A DNA stretch of 64,000 nucleotides from JAQUOA01 sp037443785 (lineage in GTDB: Bacteria > Bacteroidota > Ignavibacteria > UBA10030 > UBA8401). The notes beneath the pieces are model-generated. The model was not told the DNA's origin and did no database searches. It worked only from the letters and a program-made list of their open reading frames with translations. A program made the translations under genes and the position numbers. This document shows, one piece after another, positions 33,554-43,259 of this stretch; the first letter of the stretch is position 1; each line of letters opens with the position of its first letter. The stretch spans positions 90,230-154,229 of the forward strand of contig JBBINR010000003.1 in NCBI GenBank assembly GCA_037443785.1, given 5' to 3'.

Positions 33554-34696
33554 ATGAAAACAATCATCAGAGTATTCTTTTATATTTGCATCGTTTGGCT
33601 GAATCTCTTCTCCCAAATTCTTCCTATTCCAGATAGAATTTCTTCGGCTCCTGCAGGAAGTCAATTCAATGCAATCATTTCTTCGCTTTCATTAAACGCT
33701 CGAGAAGATACAATTTTCGAGCACATTACTCACGGAAACATCCCGCAGTTTCTCAGAAATCTTGTCACCGTATCTACCACGAAAACAATCGACGGAACAT
33801 CGTACACGCTCGAATATTTTGTCACTCCTGATTATCTATCGGTTGGTTCGGACAGCGATTATTTCTTAATGCCGATGACACCGGTCTTGGCGCAAAGAAT
33901 TGCCAATGCAATGAACTGCACGCTTCCCACGGCAAAGATGGTCGATCAAATTTATTTGGCGGCGAATGTTAAACTGCGTCCTCAGCCAATTCCGCCAGAC
34001 AATTATATGATGAATGTTCCTCGATTCTGGCAGCATAATGACTCCGTGAAGGCATTGCGAAACCCGCTTCTTGGAGCTTTTCCACTCGGTTCTTTGGTGG
34101 GCGGTACAAAAAAAGATGTCATTATTGATAAAAAAATTTATTCATGGTTAAAACCAAGCGTTCCAAAGCCTGTTGTTATTTACGGTTGGCATCAGTTAAA
34201 CGGTATTCCAATTCAACCAACGTACAATGGACATGGAGAGACATACGCTGATTACAGCCATGGAATTAGATTGGTTCTACGACAAGCAAAAATCAACGGT
34301 GCAGAAATTTCTCTAATTGATCTTATGAAAGACCCCGTATATTATTCGTTGGTCTCTGATACGGTGATTGTACAACCATTTTATGAAAGTTTAACGACGG
34401 TAAAGGAAGAGCAGGGAGCAATTATTTCCCCAATTGAATTATACCAGAATTATCCCAATCCGTTTAACCCTGATACAAATATTCAATTTACGATTCAGAA
34501 GAACGAAGCGGTGACGATAAGGTTATTCGACAGTATTGGAAAAGAAGTTGCCATTCTTTTAAATGACAACCTCTCGTCCGGTACACACCTGGTAATAATG
34601 TCTGCAAATCAATTGCAGCTTTCTTCGGGGATTTATTTCTATATGATTAACACACCGACATTTTCACAAACTCATAAGATGGCGTATATTAAATAA
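33554..34696 (+). CDS. Secreted protein with type IX secretion sorting domain
   Basis: About 380 residues. The signal peptide (MKTIIRVFFYICIVWLNLFSQ) and a C-terminal T9SS type A sorting domain (~295-380) are clear; the latter starts PIELYQNYPNPFNPDTNIQF and continues with GKEVAILL and LSSGIYFYMI. The body (~25-290) is a family I cannot name, with the conserved-looking stretches VVIYGWHQLNGIPIQP and GHGETYADYSHGIRLV, whose His, Glu and Asp residues could form a metal or catalytic site. Probably exported to the cell surface. Confidence 0.82.
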   Translation: MKTIIRVFFYICIVWLNLFSQILPIPDRISSAPAGSQFNAIISSLSLNAREDTIFEHITHGNIPQFLRNLVTVSTTKTIDGTSYTLEYFVTPDYLSVGSDSDYFLMPMTPVLAQRIANAMNCTLPTAKMVDQIYLAANVKLRPQPIPPDNYMMNVPRFWQHNDSVKALRNPLLGAFPLGSLVGGTKKDVIIDKKIYSWLKPSVPKPVVIYGWHQLNGIPIQPTYNGHGETYADYSHGIRLVLRQAKINGAEISLIDLMKDPVYYSLVSDTVIVQPFYESLTTVKEEQGAIISPIELYQNYPNPFNPDTNIQFTIQKNEAVTIRLFDSIGKEVAILLNDNLSSGTHLVIMSANQLQLSSGIYFYMINTPTFSQTHKMAYIK

Positions 34697-34701
34697 GATT
34701 C

Positions 34702-35979
34702 TTATACCATCTCGTGTTCAAAAACTTCTACATGTTCCAATGCCTGAGCAATGTCTTCGATGAGATCTTCGTAATTTTCAACGCCAACCGATAAGCGAAT
34801 AAGTTTATCGGTAATATTCATTTCAATTTTTTCAGTATCAGGAACATCGCAATGTGTCATCGTTGCCGGATGCTCAGCAAGGCTTTCCGTGCTTCCAAGA
34901 CTGACAGCAAGTTTGATCAATTTCAAATTATTTAGGAACGTGAAAGCTTCTTTTTGGGCTCCTCGCACATCAAAAGAAACCATTGCACCAGCAGATAAAC
35001 ATTGCCGTTTGAAAATCGAAAGTTGTTCAGGCTTTTGGTCATCCAAAAATCCCAGATAGTATACTCGTTCTATCTTTTCATGATGCATTAAAAACTCGGC
35101 AACCTGTTGTGCATTGCGCGCCTGCGTTTCCATTCGCGGTTTTAAAGTTTCTAAACTTCGCAACAATAACCACCCCGTCCATGGTCCGGCCATATTCCCT
35201 AAAAATGTGCGTAATGTTTTAATTCGTTTCATCAATGACTTATTTCCGAGCGCCGCACCGGCAATAACATCGCTATGCCCGCCGATATATTTTGTTGCAG
35301 AATACAAAACGAGATCAGCGCCAAGTTTCAACGGATGCTGCCACAATGGCCCGAAGTACGTATTATCGACAGCAACGAGAACTTCATTACCGAGTGTGGA
35401 AAAATATGTTGCTACATCTTTGCACATTCTGATATCAATCAGGTCGTTTGTTGGGTTTGCCGGCGTTTCAAGAAAGATCATCGCAAGATCGTGTGCGTGT
35501 CCTGTTTTGTTGATGATCTGAATTATCTCTTCGGCAGATTGTCCGGCTTTAAAATACGCGACATGAATTCCGAATTTCGTTAATACATGTTTGATGAAAT
35601 GTTCGGTACCACCATACAACGGCAAACTATATAATAACAGTGAACCCGGTTTGAGAAATTCCATCAACACCGTAGAGATTGCCGACATACCGCTTTCAAA
35701 TACCGCGCAATCTTCTGCGCCATCCCAGAGCGTCAATCTGTTTTCCAAAATCTCGAGATCAGGATTATTGATACGGCTGTAAATCAATCCAAGTTTTTCA
35801 CCGACGCGTTGTTCACGCTGTCCGTAGGCAACTTCAAAAAATGCTTTTCCTTCTTCGGCAGTCTTAAATACAAACGTCGATGTCTGAAAAATCGGACACT
35901 TAACGGCACCTTCCGACCATTCTGGATTGTATCCGTACGACATCATTAAACTTTCGGGATGTAGATGTTTATTGTCCAT
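34702..35979 (-). CDS. PLP-dependent Cys/Met metabolism enzyme (cystathionine gamma-synthase family)
   Basis: About 425 residues with a fold-type I pattern: QTSTFVF, LIYSRINNPDLEILENRL, FESGMSAISTVLMEF, SLPLYGGTEHF, VAVDNTYFGPLWQHPL and the PLP-lysine motif SATKYIGGHSDVIAG, then IRLSVGVENYEDLIEDIAQAL. It could be cystathionine gamma-synthase, methionine gamma-lyase or a related enzyme; the sequence alone does not settle it. MDNKHL (35979) is chosen over an upstream ATG six codons earlier because GAGGGAGAAC precedes it. Confidence 0.88.
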   Translation of the reverse strand: MDNKHLHPESLMMSYGYNPEWSEGAVKCPIFQTSTFVFKTAEEGKAFFEVAYGQREQRVGEKLGLIYSRINNPDLEILENRLTLWDGAEDCAVFESGMSAISTVLMEFLKPGSLLLYSLPLYGGTEHFIKHVLTKFGIHVAYFKAGQSAEEIIQIINKTGHAHDLAMIFLETPANPTNDLIDIRMCKDVATYFSTLGNEVLVAVDNTYFGPLWQHPLKLGADLVLYSATKYIGGHSDVIAGAALGNKSLMKRIKTLRTFLGNMAGPWTGWLLLRSLETLKPRMETQARNAQQVAEFLMHHEKIERVYYLGFLDDQKPEQLSIFKRQCLSAGAMVSFDVRGAQKEAFTFLNNLKLIKLAVSLGSTESLAEHPATMTHCDVPDTEKIEMNITDKLIRLSVGVENYEDLIEDIAQALEHVEVFEHEMV

Positions 35980-36158
35980 AATGTTCTCCCTCATCATTGA
36001 AATATTTTTTGTAAGTTATATGGAACTTGCTGTGAATGCAAGCAAACGATGATGAATTTGTACATTGCGGAATAGCATTTCGCAATTTATCTATTTTTCA
36101 GTATCGTATTGCCACCATGGAATTTTCACCGTATACTTTCAAAAAAGGAGGAGAAGGT

Positions 36159-37604
36159 ATGAATTTGAAAAATATAACGAGAGGAATTATTTTATCAATT
36201 TTCATCGTGCATTGTTTGGGATTGTCACAAACAAACAATGATCTAAAATATCTTCAATACGATACCGACGGAATTTCTTCGGCGACATATAAAGCCCGGC
36301 GTGATTCTATACTGAAAATGATTGGGAATGATGCTGCTGCAATTTTTTATTCCGGCCCGGAACGAATGCGAAACGGCGATGTCGATTATTTGTATCGACA
36401 AGCAGATAATTTTTTCTATCTCACAGGATTCACAGAACCTAATGCAATTCTCTTGCTTGCCCCCAAAGGATTGTCCGTTAAAGTTGATGACAAGAATGTT
36501 GTTGTAAAGGAAATTCTTTTTGTTGAAGCGAGAAATCCACAAGCGGAAACATGGACGGGGCGCCGATATGGAGAAGAGGGGGCAAAGAAAATCCTTGGGA
36601 TGCAGCATGCCATGACGAACGATAATTTCAAAAAAATGTTTTCCTCGGTGATGTTTTCCGGCATCACGCAATTATACGCACAATCGATTACTTCTGATGT
36701 TACCGGGGGGTTGAAAAACTTACTTGCGCCGATTCAAAATTGGATTGATAATGGAAGGCGGTATAATTCAAAAGTAGAATTGCGAGATCCGACGGCAATG
36801 GTTCATACCATGCGCATCATAAAGGACAAAGAAGAAATTGACATGGTGAGGAAAGCGACTGATATCAGCGTTCTTGCACACACCCAAGCGATGATGTCTG
36901 TTGAACCGGGAATGTATGAATATGAGCTTCAAGCGTTATATGAATATGTCTTTCAACGAATGGGAGCGGAGTATGATGGATATCCATGTATCAATGGTGC
37001 CGGAGAAAATTCTGTCATTCTTCACTACAATACAAACAGGAAAAAAATTGGGAACGGAGAACTTGTGCTATCGGATTGTGCCGCTGAATATCACGGATAC
37101 TCCAGTGATGTTACGCGGACATATCCGGCAAACGGAAAATTTTCAACTGAACAAAAGGAAATTTATCACATCGTTCTCAATGCTCAAAAGGCGGTGATCG
37201 CTGCGGTAAGACCCGGCGTGCCATGGTCCGATGTAACGGCGATTGCCGATTCTGTGATTGCCAATGGATTATTTTCCCTCGGAATTACGAAAGCAAAAGA
37301 AGGAAAAGAATTCAAGAAATTTTTTATGCATGGTCTTGGTCATCCGGTTGGCTTAGATGTTCACGACGTTGGTCAATCGATGCTTGCCTCGGGAATGTTG
37401 TATACGGTTGAACCGGGAATTTATATTCCTGAAGGGAGCGAAGGGGTTGATCCGAAGTATTACAATATCGGCGTAAGAATTGAAGACCTTATTTTGATAA
37501 CAGAAAATGGAAATGAAAATCTTTCCAAAGGAGCACCGCGGGAAATTTCTGAGATTGAAGCGCTGATGAAGAAAAAAGGAATCGGCAATCAACCGTTGAA
37601 ATAA
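36159..37604 (+). CDS. Exported Xaa-Pro aminopeptidase (M24 family)
   Basis: About 481 residues. A signal peptide (MNLKNITRGIILSIFIVHCLG) is followed by an aminopeptidase P N-terminal domain and the M24 pita-bread domain. All five metal ligands appear: the two Asp in LSDCAAEYHGYSSDVTRTYP, His in MHGLGHPVGLDVHD, and Glu in TVEPGIYIPE and VRIEDLILI. The enzyme removes N-terminal residues preceding proline; export suggests nutrient-peptide processing. AAGGAGGAGAAGG lies just before ATG 36159. Confidence 0.92.
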   Translation: MNLKNITRGIILSIFIVHCLGLSQTNNDLKYLQYDTDGISSATYKARRDSILKMIGNDAAAIFYSGPERMRNGDVDYLYRQADNFFYLTGFTEPNAILLLAPKGLSVKVDDKNVVVKEILFVEARNPQAETWTGRRYGEEGAKKILGMQHAMTNDNFKKMFSSVMFSGITQLYAQSITSDVTGGLKNLLAPIQNWIDNGRRYNSKVELRDPTAMVHTMRIIKDKEEIDMVRKATDISVLAHTQAMMSVEPGMYEYELQALYEYVFQRMGAEYDGYPCINGAGENSVILHYNTNRKKIGNGELVLSDCAAEYHGYSSDVTRTYPANGKFSTEQKEIYHIVLNAQKAVIAAVRPGVPWSDVTAIADSVIANGLFSLGITKAKEGKEFKKFFMHGLGHPVGLDVHDVGQSMLASGMLYTVEPGIYIPEGSEGVDPKYYNIGVRIEDLILITENGNENLSKGAPREISEIEALMKKKGIGNQPLK

Positions 37605-37625
37605 TAGTTGCCTCTGCGATAAAAC

Positions 37626-37660
37626 AAAATGTCCCGCATTCTGCGGGACATTTTTTATTT
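37626..37660 (+). terminator. Intrinsic terminator after the M24 peptidase gene
   Basis: AAAATGTCCCGCA (37626-37638) and TGCGGGACATTTT (37642-37654) form a perfect 13-bp stem with a 3-nt loop and T-rich tail. It probably also stops the convergent trpB transcript. Confidence 0.92.
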
Positions 37661-37678
37661 TGACACACGCCCAGAATT

Positions 37679-39043
37679 TTATGCAATTTCCGGTGTATCG
37701 ATTTTTGAGATGAGATACGAAATATCATCGTGACTCAATTCATGGTCAACAATTTTTCCTTCAAAATATTGCTGATACGCGGACATATCGAAATATCCGT
37801 GACCGCACAAATTCACCAGAATTGTTTTCGATTTTCCTTCTTTCCGTGCTTGTTCGACTTCGCGCATTGCAACAGCAAGTCCGTGTGTTGCTTCTGGAGC
37901 CGGAAGAATACCTTCTGCTTTGGCAAATTTTACTCCTGCTTCAAAGCATTCCGTTTGTTTTACAGCCTGCGCTTCAATTAATTCATCTCTCAGCAATTGT
38001 GAAACGATCACCCCTGCGCCGTGATAACGCAAGCCGCCGGCGTGAATTGCGGATGGAACAAATTTATGTCCGAGGGTAAACATTGGCAGCAACGGCGTCA
38101 TACCAATAGTATCGCCGAAATCGTAACGGAAAACACCGCGAGTTAATTTCGGACATGATGCAGGTTCTGCTGCAATTGCACGGATTTTTTTCCCACTTTC
38201 AAGATTGAATCGCAAGAAAGGAAAGGAAATTCCGGCAAAATTTGAACCGCCTCCGAATGGAGCTACAATAATGTCAGGGAAATCCCCTGCTTTGGAAAAT
38301 TGTTCAACCGCTTCCTGTCCGATAATAGTCTGATGCATCAACACGTGATTAAGCACAGAGCCGAGTGCATATTTTGTATCATTGTTCATTGCCGCGCGTT
38401 CGACTGCTTCCGAAATTGCGATGCCGAGACTTCCGGGTGAATTCGGATCTTCGGCGAGAATCTTTTTTCCTGCTTCGGTAAATTTAGACGGACTTGAATA
38501 AACGATCGCGCCCCATGTGTTCATCAATAATTTACGATACGGTTTTTGCTCGTAGCTCACCTTCACCATATATACTTCGCATTCAATTCCGAAATGATTG
38601 CACGCAAACGCGAGCGCGCTTCCCCATTGCCCCGCACCGGTTTCCGTGGTGATTCGTTTCACCCCTTCTTTCTTATTATAATACGCTTGCGGAATTGCTG
38701 TGTTCGGTTTATGTGAACCCGCCGGGCTGCTTCCCTCATATTTATAATAAATTTTGCAATCGGTTTTCAGTGATTTTTCCAATTCCAATGCACGAATCAG
38801 CGGGGTCGGTCTCCAGATTGCATATAAGTCACGTACTTCATCAGGAATTTCTACCCACTTATCAGAGGTCACTTCCTGTTTGATGAGTTCCATCGGAAAT
38901 AATGCCGCAAGCGCATCGGGGCCGATTGGTTGTTTGGTTCCGGGGTGAAGCGGCGGCAGCGGTTTGTTCGGCATATCCGCCACAATATTGTACCACTTTT
39001 GTGGAATTTCTTTCTCCGTGAGGAGGAATTTTCTTTGAGCCAT
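37679..39043 (-). CDS. trpB: TrpB2-type tryptophan synthase beta chain
   Basis: About 454 residues. The family-2 N-terminal extension (RKFLLTEKEIPQKWYNIVADMP, PLHPGTKQPIGPDALAALFP) is present. The PLP-lysine motif is in GSSPAGSHKPNTA, the catalytic Glu region is TETGAGQWGSALAFA, and a phosphate-binding glycine loop is in VAPFGGGSNFAGI. TrpB2 enzymes can make tryptophan from indole and serine without a tight TrpA partner; no trpA is nearby, which fits an indole-salvage role. The gene is monocistronic between a terminator and a 180-bp gap. Confidence 0.93.
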   Translation of the reverse strand: MAQRKFLLTEKEIPQKWYNIVADMPNKPLPPLHPGTKQPIGPDALAALFPMELIKQEVTSDKWVEIPDEVRDLYAIWRPTPLIRALELEKSLKTDCKIYYKYEGSSPAGSHKPNTAIPQAYYNKKEGVKRITTETGAGQWGSALAFACNHFGIECEVYMVKVSYEQKPYRKLLMNTWGAIVYSSPSKFTEAGKKILAEDPNSPGSLGIAISEAVERAAMNNDTKYALGSVLNHVLMHQTIIGQEAVEQFSKAGDFPDIIVAPFGGGSNFAGISFPFLRFNLESGKKIRAIAAEPASCPKLTRGVFRYDFGDTIGMTPLLPMFTLGHKFVPSAIHAGGLRYHGAGVIVSQLLRDELIEAQAVKQTECFEAGVKFAKAEGILPAPEATHGLAVAMREVEQARKEGKSKTILVNLCGHGYFDMSAYQQYFEGKIVDHELSHDDISYLISKIDTPEIA

Positions 39044-39174
39044 AGCGATAGTTGATTGATTGAATAAATGCCGTGAATTAATTATTCAATATACTATCGT
39101 AAGAAATTCGAGAGACAAAAACAACGAAAGAGATTAATTTTTTGGAACGGGAATACGATCGGCGGGGAAGAAAC

Positions 39175-39193
39175 TTTGAACATAATGTTCAAA
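39175..39193. promoter_or_regulatory. 19-bp near-perfect palindrome downstream of the DUF885 gene
   Basis: TTTGAACAT and ATGTTCAAA flank a single A. It lies between the DUF885 stop and the upstream side of trpB, so it may be an operator for trpB or a weak terminator; no T-tract argues against the latter. Confidence 0.35.
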
Positions 39194-39223
39194 ATTCCCT
39201 TTCATGGTTCGTCTTTGATCCTA

Positions 39224-40516
39224 TTATTTCAACTCGCTCGGCAATCGAGGCGACGACAGTAATTCTTCGAAAATTTTCCATCGCATTTCGGGATTCTCGG
39301 AAGTTCCGCCGTGAGTCTCAACATATTGCCTCACAAGGTCTTGTCCGTAATTGTAATTGATGACGTAGCTTCGATATTTTTCAAAGAATGCAACCCGCTG
39401 TTCAGCGCGAGGTTTCGCCATTAACGCATACGTCGTCAGCCATGCAACGGCTTGCTCTTTTGGAATTTTTCCATTCAAATAATTTCTCGCAGCTTCATTT
39501 CCGGCGTACGCAAGCTTTGCCACAAGATCTTGAATGGCATAGTACTGTTCTGCTTTTGATGAATCGAATCCTGCAAGAGGGAAAAGATGCCCTTTTTCAA
39601 AATTCACTCTTTCTTTTCCGGGAAGGACTACTTGAATACCGTAGTTCGCACTTCCTTCAGCAATGAGCGATTGCGGACTGAAAAGCGGATATATGCAAAA
39701 TTCGATCCATCCTCGTTTGCGCATCAACTCACTTTCCAATAACGCATTGTATACGTGATGGCCGGGATACCCCTCGTGGGCGGCAAGATCGATGGCACGG
39801 TCGATAAAAATTGGCAAATCGACATTGACTTGAATGATGCTGTAATTGTTTCCTTTGTACCAATTATAGCCGCTCCATGCTTTGTTTGTGACATATTCGA
39901 CGACAAAATTTTCATTGTACGCCAATGCTATATGATGGGCAGTTCTTTTTCGGCATTCCGCAATTGCTGCTTTAAAAACGGTATCCAATTTTTCTTTGGG
40001 TATGATGAAGTGATTGTGAAACGCTTCGTAGCGTTCCTGTAATGTTCCGTTTCCTTTTGGCAACGCGGAATCCAATTCTTGCAGCAATGTTTTAAAATGA
40101 TTTTCGGAGAATACCGGGGCAACAACATCAAATAGTTTTTGAGATTCTTCATCAAATGCATATTTTGCTCCGCCGAGCATTTCCGCTTTCGCAATGACCG
40201 CACCGAGTTGTTTGGTAAGATAAATTTTTCGGAGCATTCCCATCTCATCTTCTTTCGCAACCGGTATCGATGATATCATCGCCGAAAGTTCTTTGGCTTG
40301 GGAAATAATTTCGCTTAATGATATTTTTTTTGTCTGCACTTCCTGCTGCCACTCCGCAGGGCCGTAGTATGCATCAACGCAATCGGCATCATGCCGACCA
40401 AGTGCAAGAACGAGTTTGACATATTTTTCAGCAGCGGTATTCACGGAATCTTCCTTTGCAAGAGATATGGATAAAATAACACATGACACTATAAGCAGAA
40501 CGAAATATCGCTTCAT
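39224..40516 (-). CDS. Exported DUF885-family protein
   Basis: About 430 residues with a signal peptide (MKRYFVLLIVSCVILSISLA). The DUF885 hallmark DLAAHEGYPGHHVYN is present with HExxxxHH-like spacing, suggesting a metallopeptidase-like active site. Later motifs include IAEGSANYGIQVV (an acidic third ligand candidate) and RNYLNGKIPKEQAVAWL. The family is thought to contain peptidases but has little direct biochemistry. It follows the SDR gene by 18 bp on the same strand. Confidence 0.82.
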   Translation of the reverse strand: MKRYFVLLIVSCVILSISLAKEDSVNTAAEKYVKLVLALGRHDADCVDAYYGPAEWQQEVQTKKISLSEIISQAKELSAMISSIPVAKEDEMGMLRKIYLTKQLGAVIAKAEMLGGAKYAFDEESQKLFDVVAPVFSENHFKTLLQELDSALPKGNGTLQERYEAFHNHFIIPKEKLDTVFKAAIAECRKRTAHHIALAYNENFVVEYVTNKAWSGYNWYKGNNYSIIQVNVDLPIFIDRAIDLAAHEGYPGHHVYNALLESELMRKRGWIEFCIYPLFSPQSLIAEGSANYGIQVVLPGKERVNFEKGHLFPLAGFDSSKAEQYYAIQDLVAKLAYAGNEAARNYLNGKIPKEQAVAWLTTYALMAKPRAEQRVAFFEKYRSYVINYNYGQDLVRQYVETHGGTSENPEMRWKIFEELLSSPRLPSELK

Positions 40517-40534
40517 ACAAGTTCCTCATGCAAT

Positions 40535-41308
40535 TTATTTTTTCCTGTGAACCAATGTCGGTCCTGACTGTTCTGTCGGCATCAAAACAATATCATTGAT
40601 ATTGACGTGCGACGGGCGAGTCGCAGCCCAAACGACCGCGTCGGCAATATCATCCGGCGAAAGGGGCGTCATATCTTGATAAACTTTGTCAGCTCGCTCT
40701 TGATCGCCGTGGAAACGCACAATGCTGAATTCTGTTTCAACCAAGCCGGGATCAATCGACGTTACACGAATCGGAGTCCCGAGCAAATCCATTTTCATTC
40801 CCTGCGAAAGAGCATTCACCGCAAACTTTGACGCGTTATATACATTGCCTTTCGGATAGACCCAATGGCCGGCAATCGATCCAATATTGATAATGTGTCC
40901 TTCGTTTCGTGCAATCATTCCCGGCAGAATTGCCCGTGTAATGTAGAGCAAACCCTTCACATTCGTATCGATCATTTCGTCCCAATCAGAAATTTTTCCT
41001 TCTTGAATGGTATCTAATCCGCGCGACAAGCCGGCATTGTTGACAAGAACGGAAATATTTTTCCATTGATCGGGAAGTGATTGCACGATCGATTCAACAT
41101 TTTTTTGATTACGAACATCCAGTTGAAATGCATGTGCCTTCACATTGAAAGTCGAGGTGATTGTCTTTGTGAGTTCTTCAATTTTTTCCAATCGCCGCGC
41201 GCAAAGTAAAACATTGGCGCCGTGGTTCGCAAAAAGAAGCGCCGTCGATTTTCCGATACCGGACGACGCACCGGTAATAAACACTGTTTTGTTCTTAAGT
41301 GGTGTCAT
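40535..41308 (-). CDS. Short-chain dehydrogenase/reductase
   Basis: About 257 residues. Classical SDR motifs: cofactor loop TGASSGIGKS, LVNNAGLS (NNAG), NIGSIAGHWVYPKGNVYNASKFAV with the catalytic Ser-Tyr-Lys set (Tyr and Lys in YNASK), and IDPGLVETEF. The ATG at 41308 (MTPLKNKTVFITG) gives the standard N-terminus; an upstream ATG at 41356 would add 16 residues. It probably reduces or oxidises a small alcohol or carbonyl compound with NADP(H). Cotranscribed with the DUF885 gene. Confidence 0.91.
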   Translation of the reverse strand: MTPLKNKTVFITGASSGIGKSTALLFANHGANVLLCARRLEKIEELTKTITSTFNVKAHAFQLDVRNQKNVESIVQSLPDQWKNISVLVNNAGLSRGLDTIQEGKISDWDEMIDTNVKGLLYITRAILPGMIARNEGHIINIGSIAGHWVYPKGNVYNASKFAVNALSQGMKMDLLGTPIRVTSIDPGLVETEFSIVRFHGDQERADKVYQDMTPLSPDDIADAVVWAATRPSHVNINDIVLMPTEQSGPTLVHRKK

Positions 41309-41401
41309 AGGGTTAGTCTCTTTTACGTGGTCATTTTTTAACAATGAATTGTACACATTGATTGCCTGAAAAAATACCCCAAAATATTTTCTGATAAAAA
41401 A

Positions 41402-42553
41402 TCATAAACTTGGCGGCGGAGGCGGATCGCTGCGGAATGCAAGTCCGGCAGGAGACCATTGAATTGATATACCCGCAATAAAATGATTCAATCTGCCGAT
41501 GCTGCAAAAGAATCCGGGAGAAACGCCGAAAAGATCAATCACACCAGGGTAAATATTCAGTCGGACTTTTTCATTGATTCTGTTTGATGCCATCAGTGAA
41601 GCAAGCAAGGAATTATCCCGGTCGTAAAAAATTCCGGCAATCCATCCCAATGAAACAGAAACCGTTCGCGCGCCGTTGGTCACATCAACGGTTCGCAATT
41701 CGCGTGTTGCAAATCCCGCACCGGCAGTTATGCTCTCATGATTGTCGCGCAAGTACGAAAGCCCCAGCATTCCATTATCACCGAAATGATAGAACACGCT
41801 TGTCCGCTCAGCAAACGGCAGTCGATATTTGATGACATAATATTGTGACTGATTTTCAAGCGTGTTGTAGGTGGGATTCCACGCCGGTTGTCCGGACCAT
41901 GAAGTCATGTGCAGCGTTTCGCTGAAAAATTTTGCGACATCATCGGATGAAAAAAGAATAACGCCGCCGATATCAAACAGGTAAATATCAGCGATTGGGT
42001 CAACATTCGGACCTCGATAAAGATCGTTTTCGACCGCTTCATTCACAAAATGATACGCGGCAACGGTGAGCCCGGTAAAGAGCGATGGATACGGAATGCC
42101 GTGAAATTTGTACCATTCCAGCATCATACGCGAATCCATTCCGCCGCCGATGAGATGCAGCGTGTAATTTGGAAAATACTGTGCCTTTTCGATGGAAAGA
42201 CTCGTCGGAAAAACTTCCTGTCCGATAAATCTGTTCCATCCGAATTTTTGTATCTGTGTGAACGGATCTTTGAGGTTTTGCCACACGTTCGTTGCGCCTC
42301 GTCTAAAATAAATTGTTGAAAGGTCGCGTGAGTGCGTTGCCGATTGAAGAATATCGAATCCGCCATTGATGATCAGCGAACCCGGATTGATCAACGTTTC
42401 TGATCCGTATGTTTTTCCGTTATAGAAGTAGAATTTCTCCTGCGAGAGAGCTGAATGAAAAAAGAATAGCCCAGAGAACAAAAGAGGCATTCCGAGCCGG
42501 CAGTATTGCGTAAATTTTTTTCGATGAAATAAAGAAATTAGGCGCGGAGGCAA
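41402..42553 (-). CDS. Predicted outer-membrane protein of unknown function
   Basis: About 383 residues from a TTG at 42553; the start is uncertain, with a TTG at 42607 and an ATG at 42490 as alternatives. A signal-like hydrophobic segment (MPLLFSGLFFFHSALSQ) is preceded by basic residues. The rest shows alternating hydrophobic beta-strands (for example ITAGAGFATRELRTVDV, RTVSVSLGWIAGIFYD) and an FIAGISIQW near the end, followed by a Pro-rich tail, as in small outer-membrane barrels. I cannot name the family. It sits directly after the receiver-DHp gene. Confidence 0.6.
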   Translation of the reverse strand: MPPRLISLFHRKKFTQYCRLGMPLLFSGLFFFHSALSQEKFYFYNGKTYGSETLINPGSLIINGGFDILQSATHSRDLSTIYFRRGATNVWQNLKDPFTQIQKFGWNRFIGQEVFPTSLSIEKAQYFPNYTLHLIGGGMDSRMMLEWYKFHGIPYPSLFTGLTVAAYHFVNEAVENDLYRGPNVDPIADIYLFDIGGVILFSSDDVAKFFSETLHMTSWSGQPAWNPTYNTLENQSQYYVIKYRLPFAERTSVFYHFGDNGMLGLSYLRDNHESITAGAGFATRELRTVDVTNGARTVSVSLGWIAGIFYDRDNSLLASLMASNRINEKVRLNIYPGVIDLFGVSPGFFCSIGRLNHFIAGISIQWSPAGLAFRSDPPPPPSL

Positions 42554-42584
42554 TTGGTCTTTGAAAATTGAAATGGTAAAATTG

Positions 42585-43253
42585 TCAGGGCTTGCCGGTA
42601 AGATCAAGCATGTTGACGTTGGAATTTTTCAGATACGGTTTGAAGTGCGGATCTTCGAGCGAACACAATTTCTTGACGATTTCTGAAACACGGAATCCGT
42701 TGTTGATACATGTTTCAATATCCTGAAGCATTTCTGCTTCACGCTCCGTACCGATTTTCTTCTTCATGACCTGCAGGGTCAGCATAATGATGCCGAGCGG
42801 ATTATTGATCTCATGCCCGATTGTAACGGCAAGTTCGGTAACGGCTTTTTCGTGCTGATACTTCAGTAATTCCTGCTGCAGCGTGTTGATGCGGAGACCG
42901 ACTTTGACCCGAGCAATAAGTTCTTTATCATTGAAGGGCTTCGTCATGAAATCATCTGCACCGTGCTCCATTCCTTCGATCTTATCTTCGGCAGAATCGC
43001 GGGCGGTCAGCAAAATGAAATACGAATATTTCAATGTCTCATCATTTTTTACGCGCTGGCAGAATTCTTTTCCGTCCATCTTCGGCATATTCCAATCGGA
43101 AATAATGATTTCCGGATTTTCTTTCGTTGCCAGGGTCAGCCCTTCTTCGCCGTTTTCCGCCAGAAATACTTCATAGCCGTGCGCCGTCAATCGTTTTTTT
43201 AAGAACGACCGAATGTAGGTATCGTCATCAACAACTAAAATTTTAATCGCCAT
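42585..43253 (-). CDS. Response regulator receiver fused to an orphan histidine-kinase DHp domain
   Basis: 222 residues. The receiver domain has VVDDDTYIRS, the phosphoacceptor Asp53 in IISDWNMPKMDG, FILLTARD and Lys104 in MTKPFND. It continues through a short coiled coil into a HisKA-like helix pair with His147 in TIGHEINNPLGI, the H box of phosphotransfer kinases. There is no HATPase domain before the stop. It may be a phosphorelay intermediate or an inhibitor/partner of another kinase. It starts 6 bp after the NFACT gene stop. Confidence 0.85.
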   Translation of the reverse strand: MAIKILVVDDDTYIRSFLKKRLTAHGYEVFLAENGEEGLTLATKENPEIIISDWNMPKMDGKEFCQRVKNDETLKYSYFILLTARDSAEDKIEGMEHGADDFMTKPFNDKELIARVKVGLRINTLQQELLKYQHEKAVTELAVTIGHEINNPLGIIMLTLQVMKKKIGTEREAEMLQDIETCINNGFRVSEIVKKLCSLEDPHFKPYLKNSNVNMLDLTGKP

Positions 43254-43259
43254 GAATAT

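Noticed and set aside
35980..36158. SAM or other riboswitch upstream of the Cys/Met PLP enzyme
   Set aside because: The gap holds only a short ATTGCG/CGCAAT hairpin and lacks the conserved elements I would expect.
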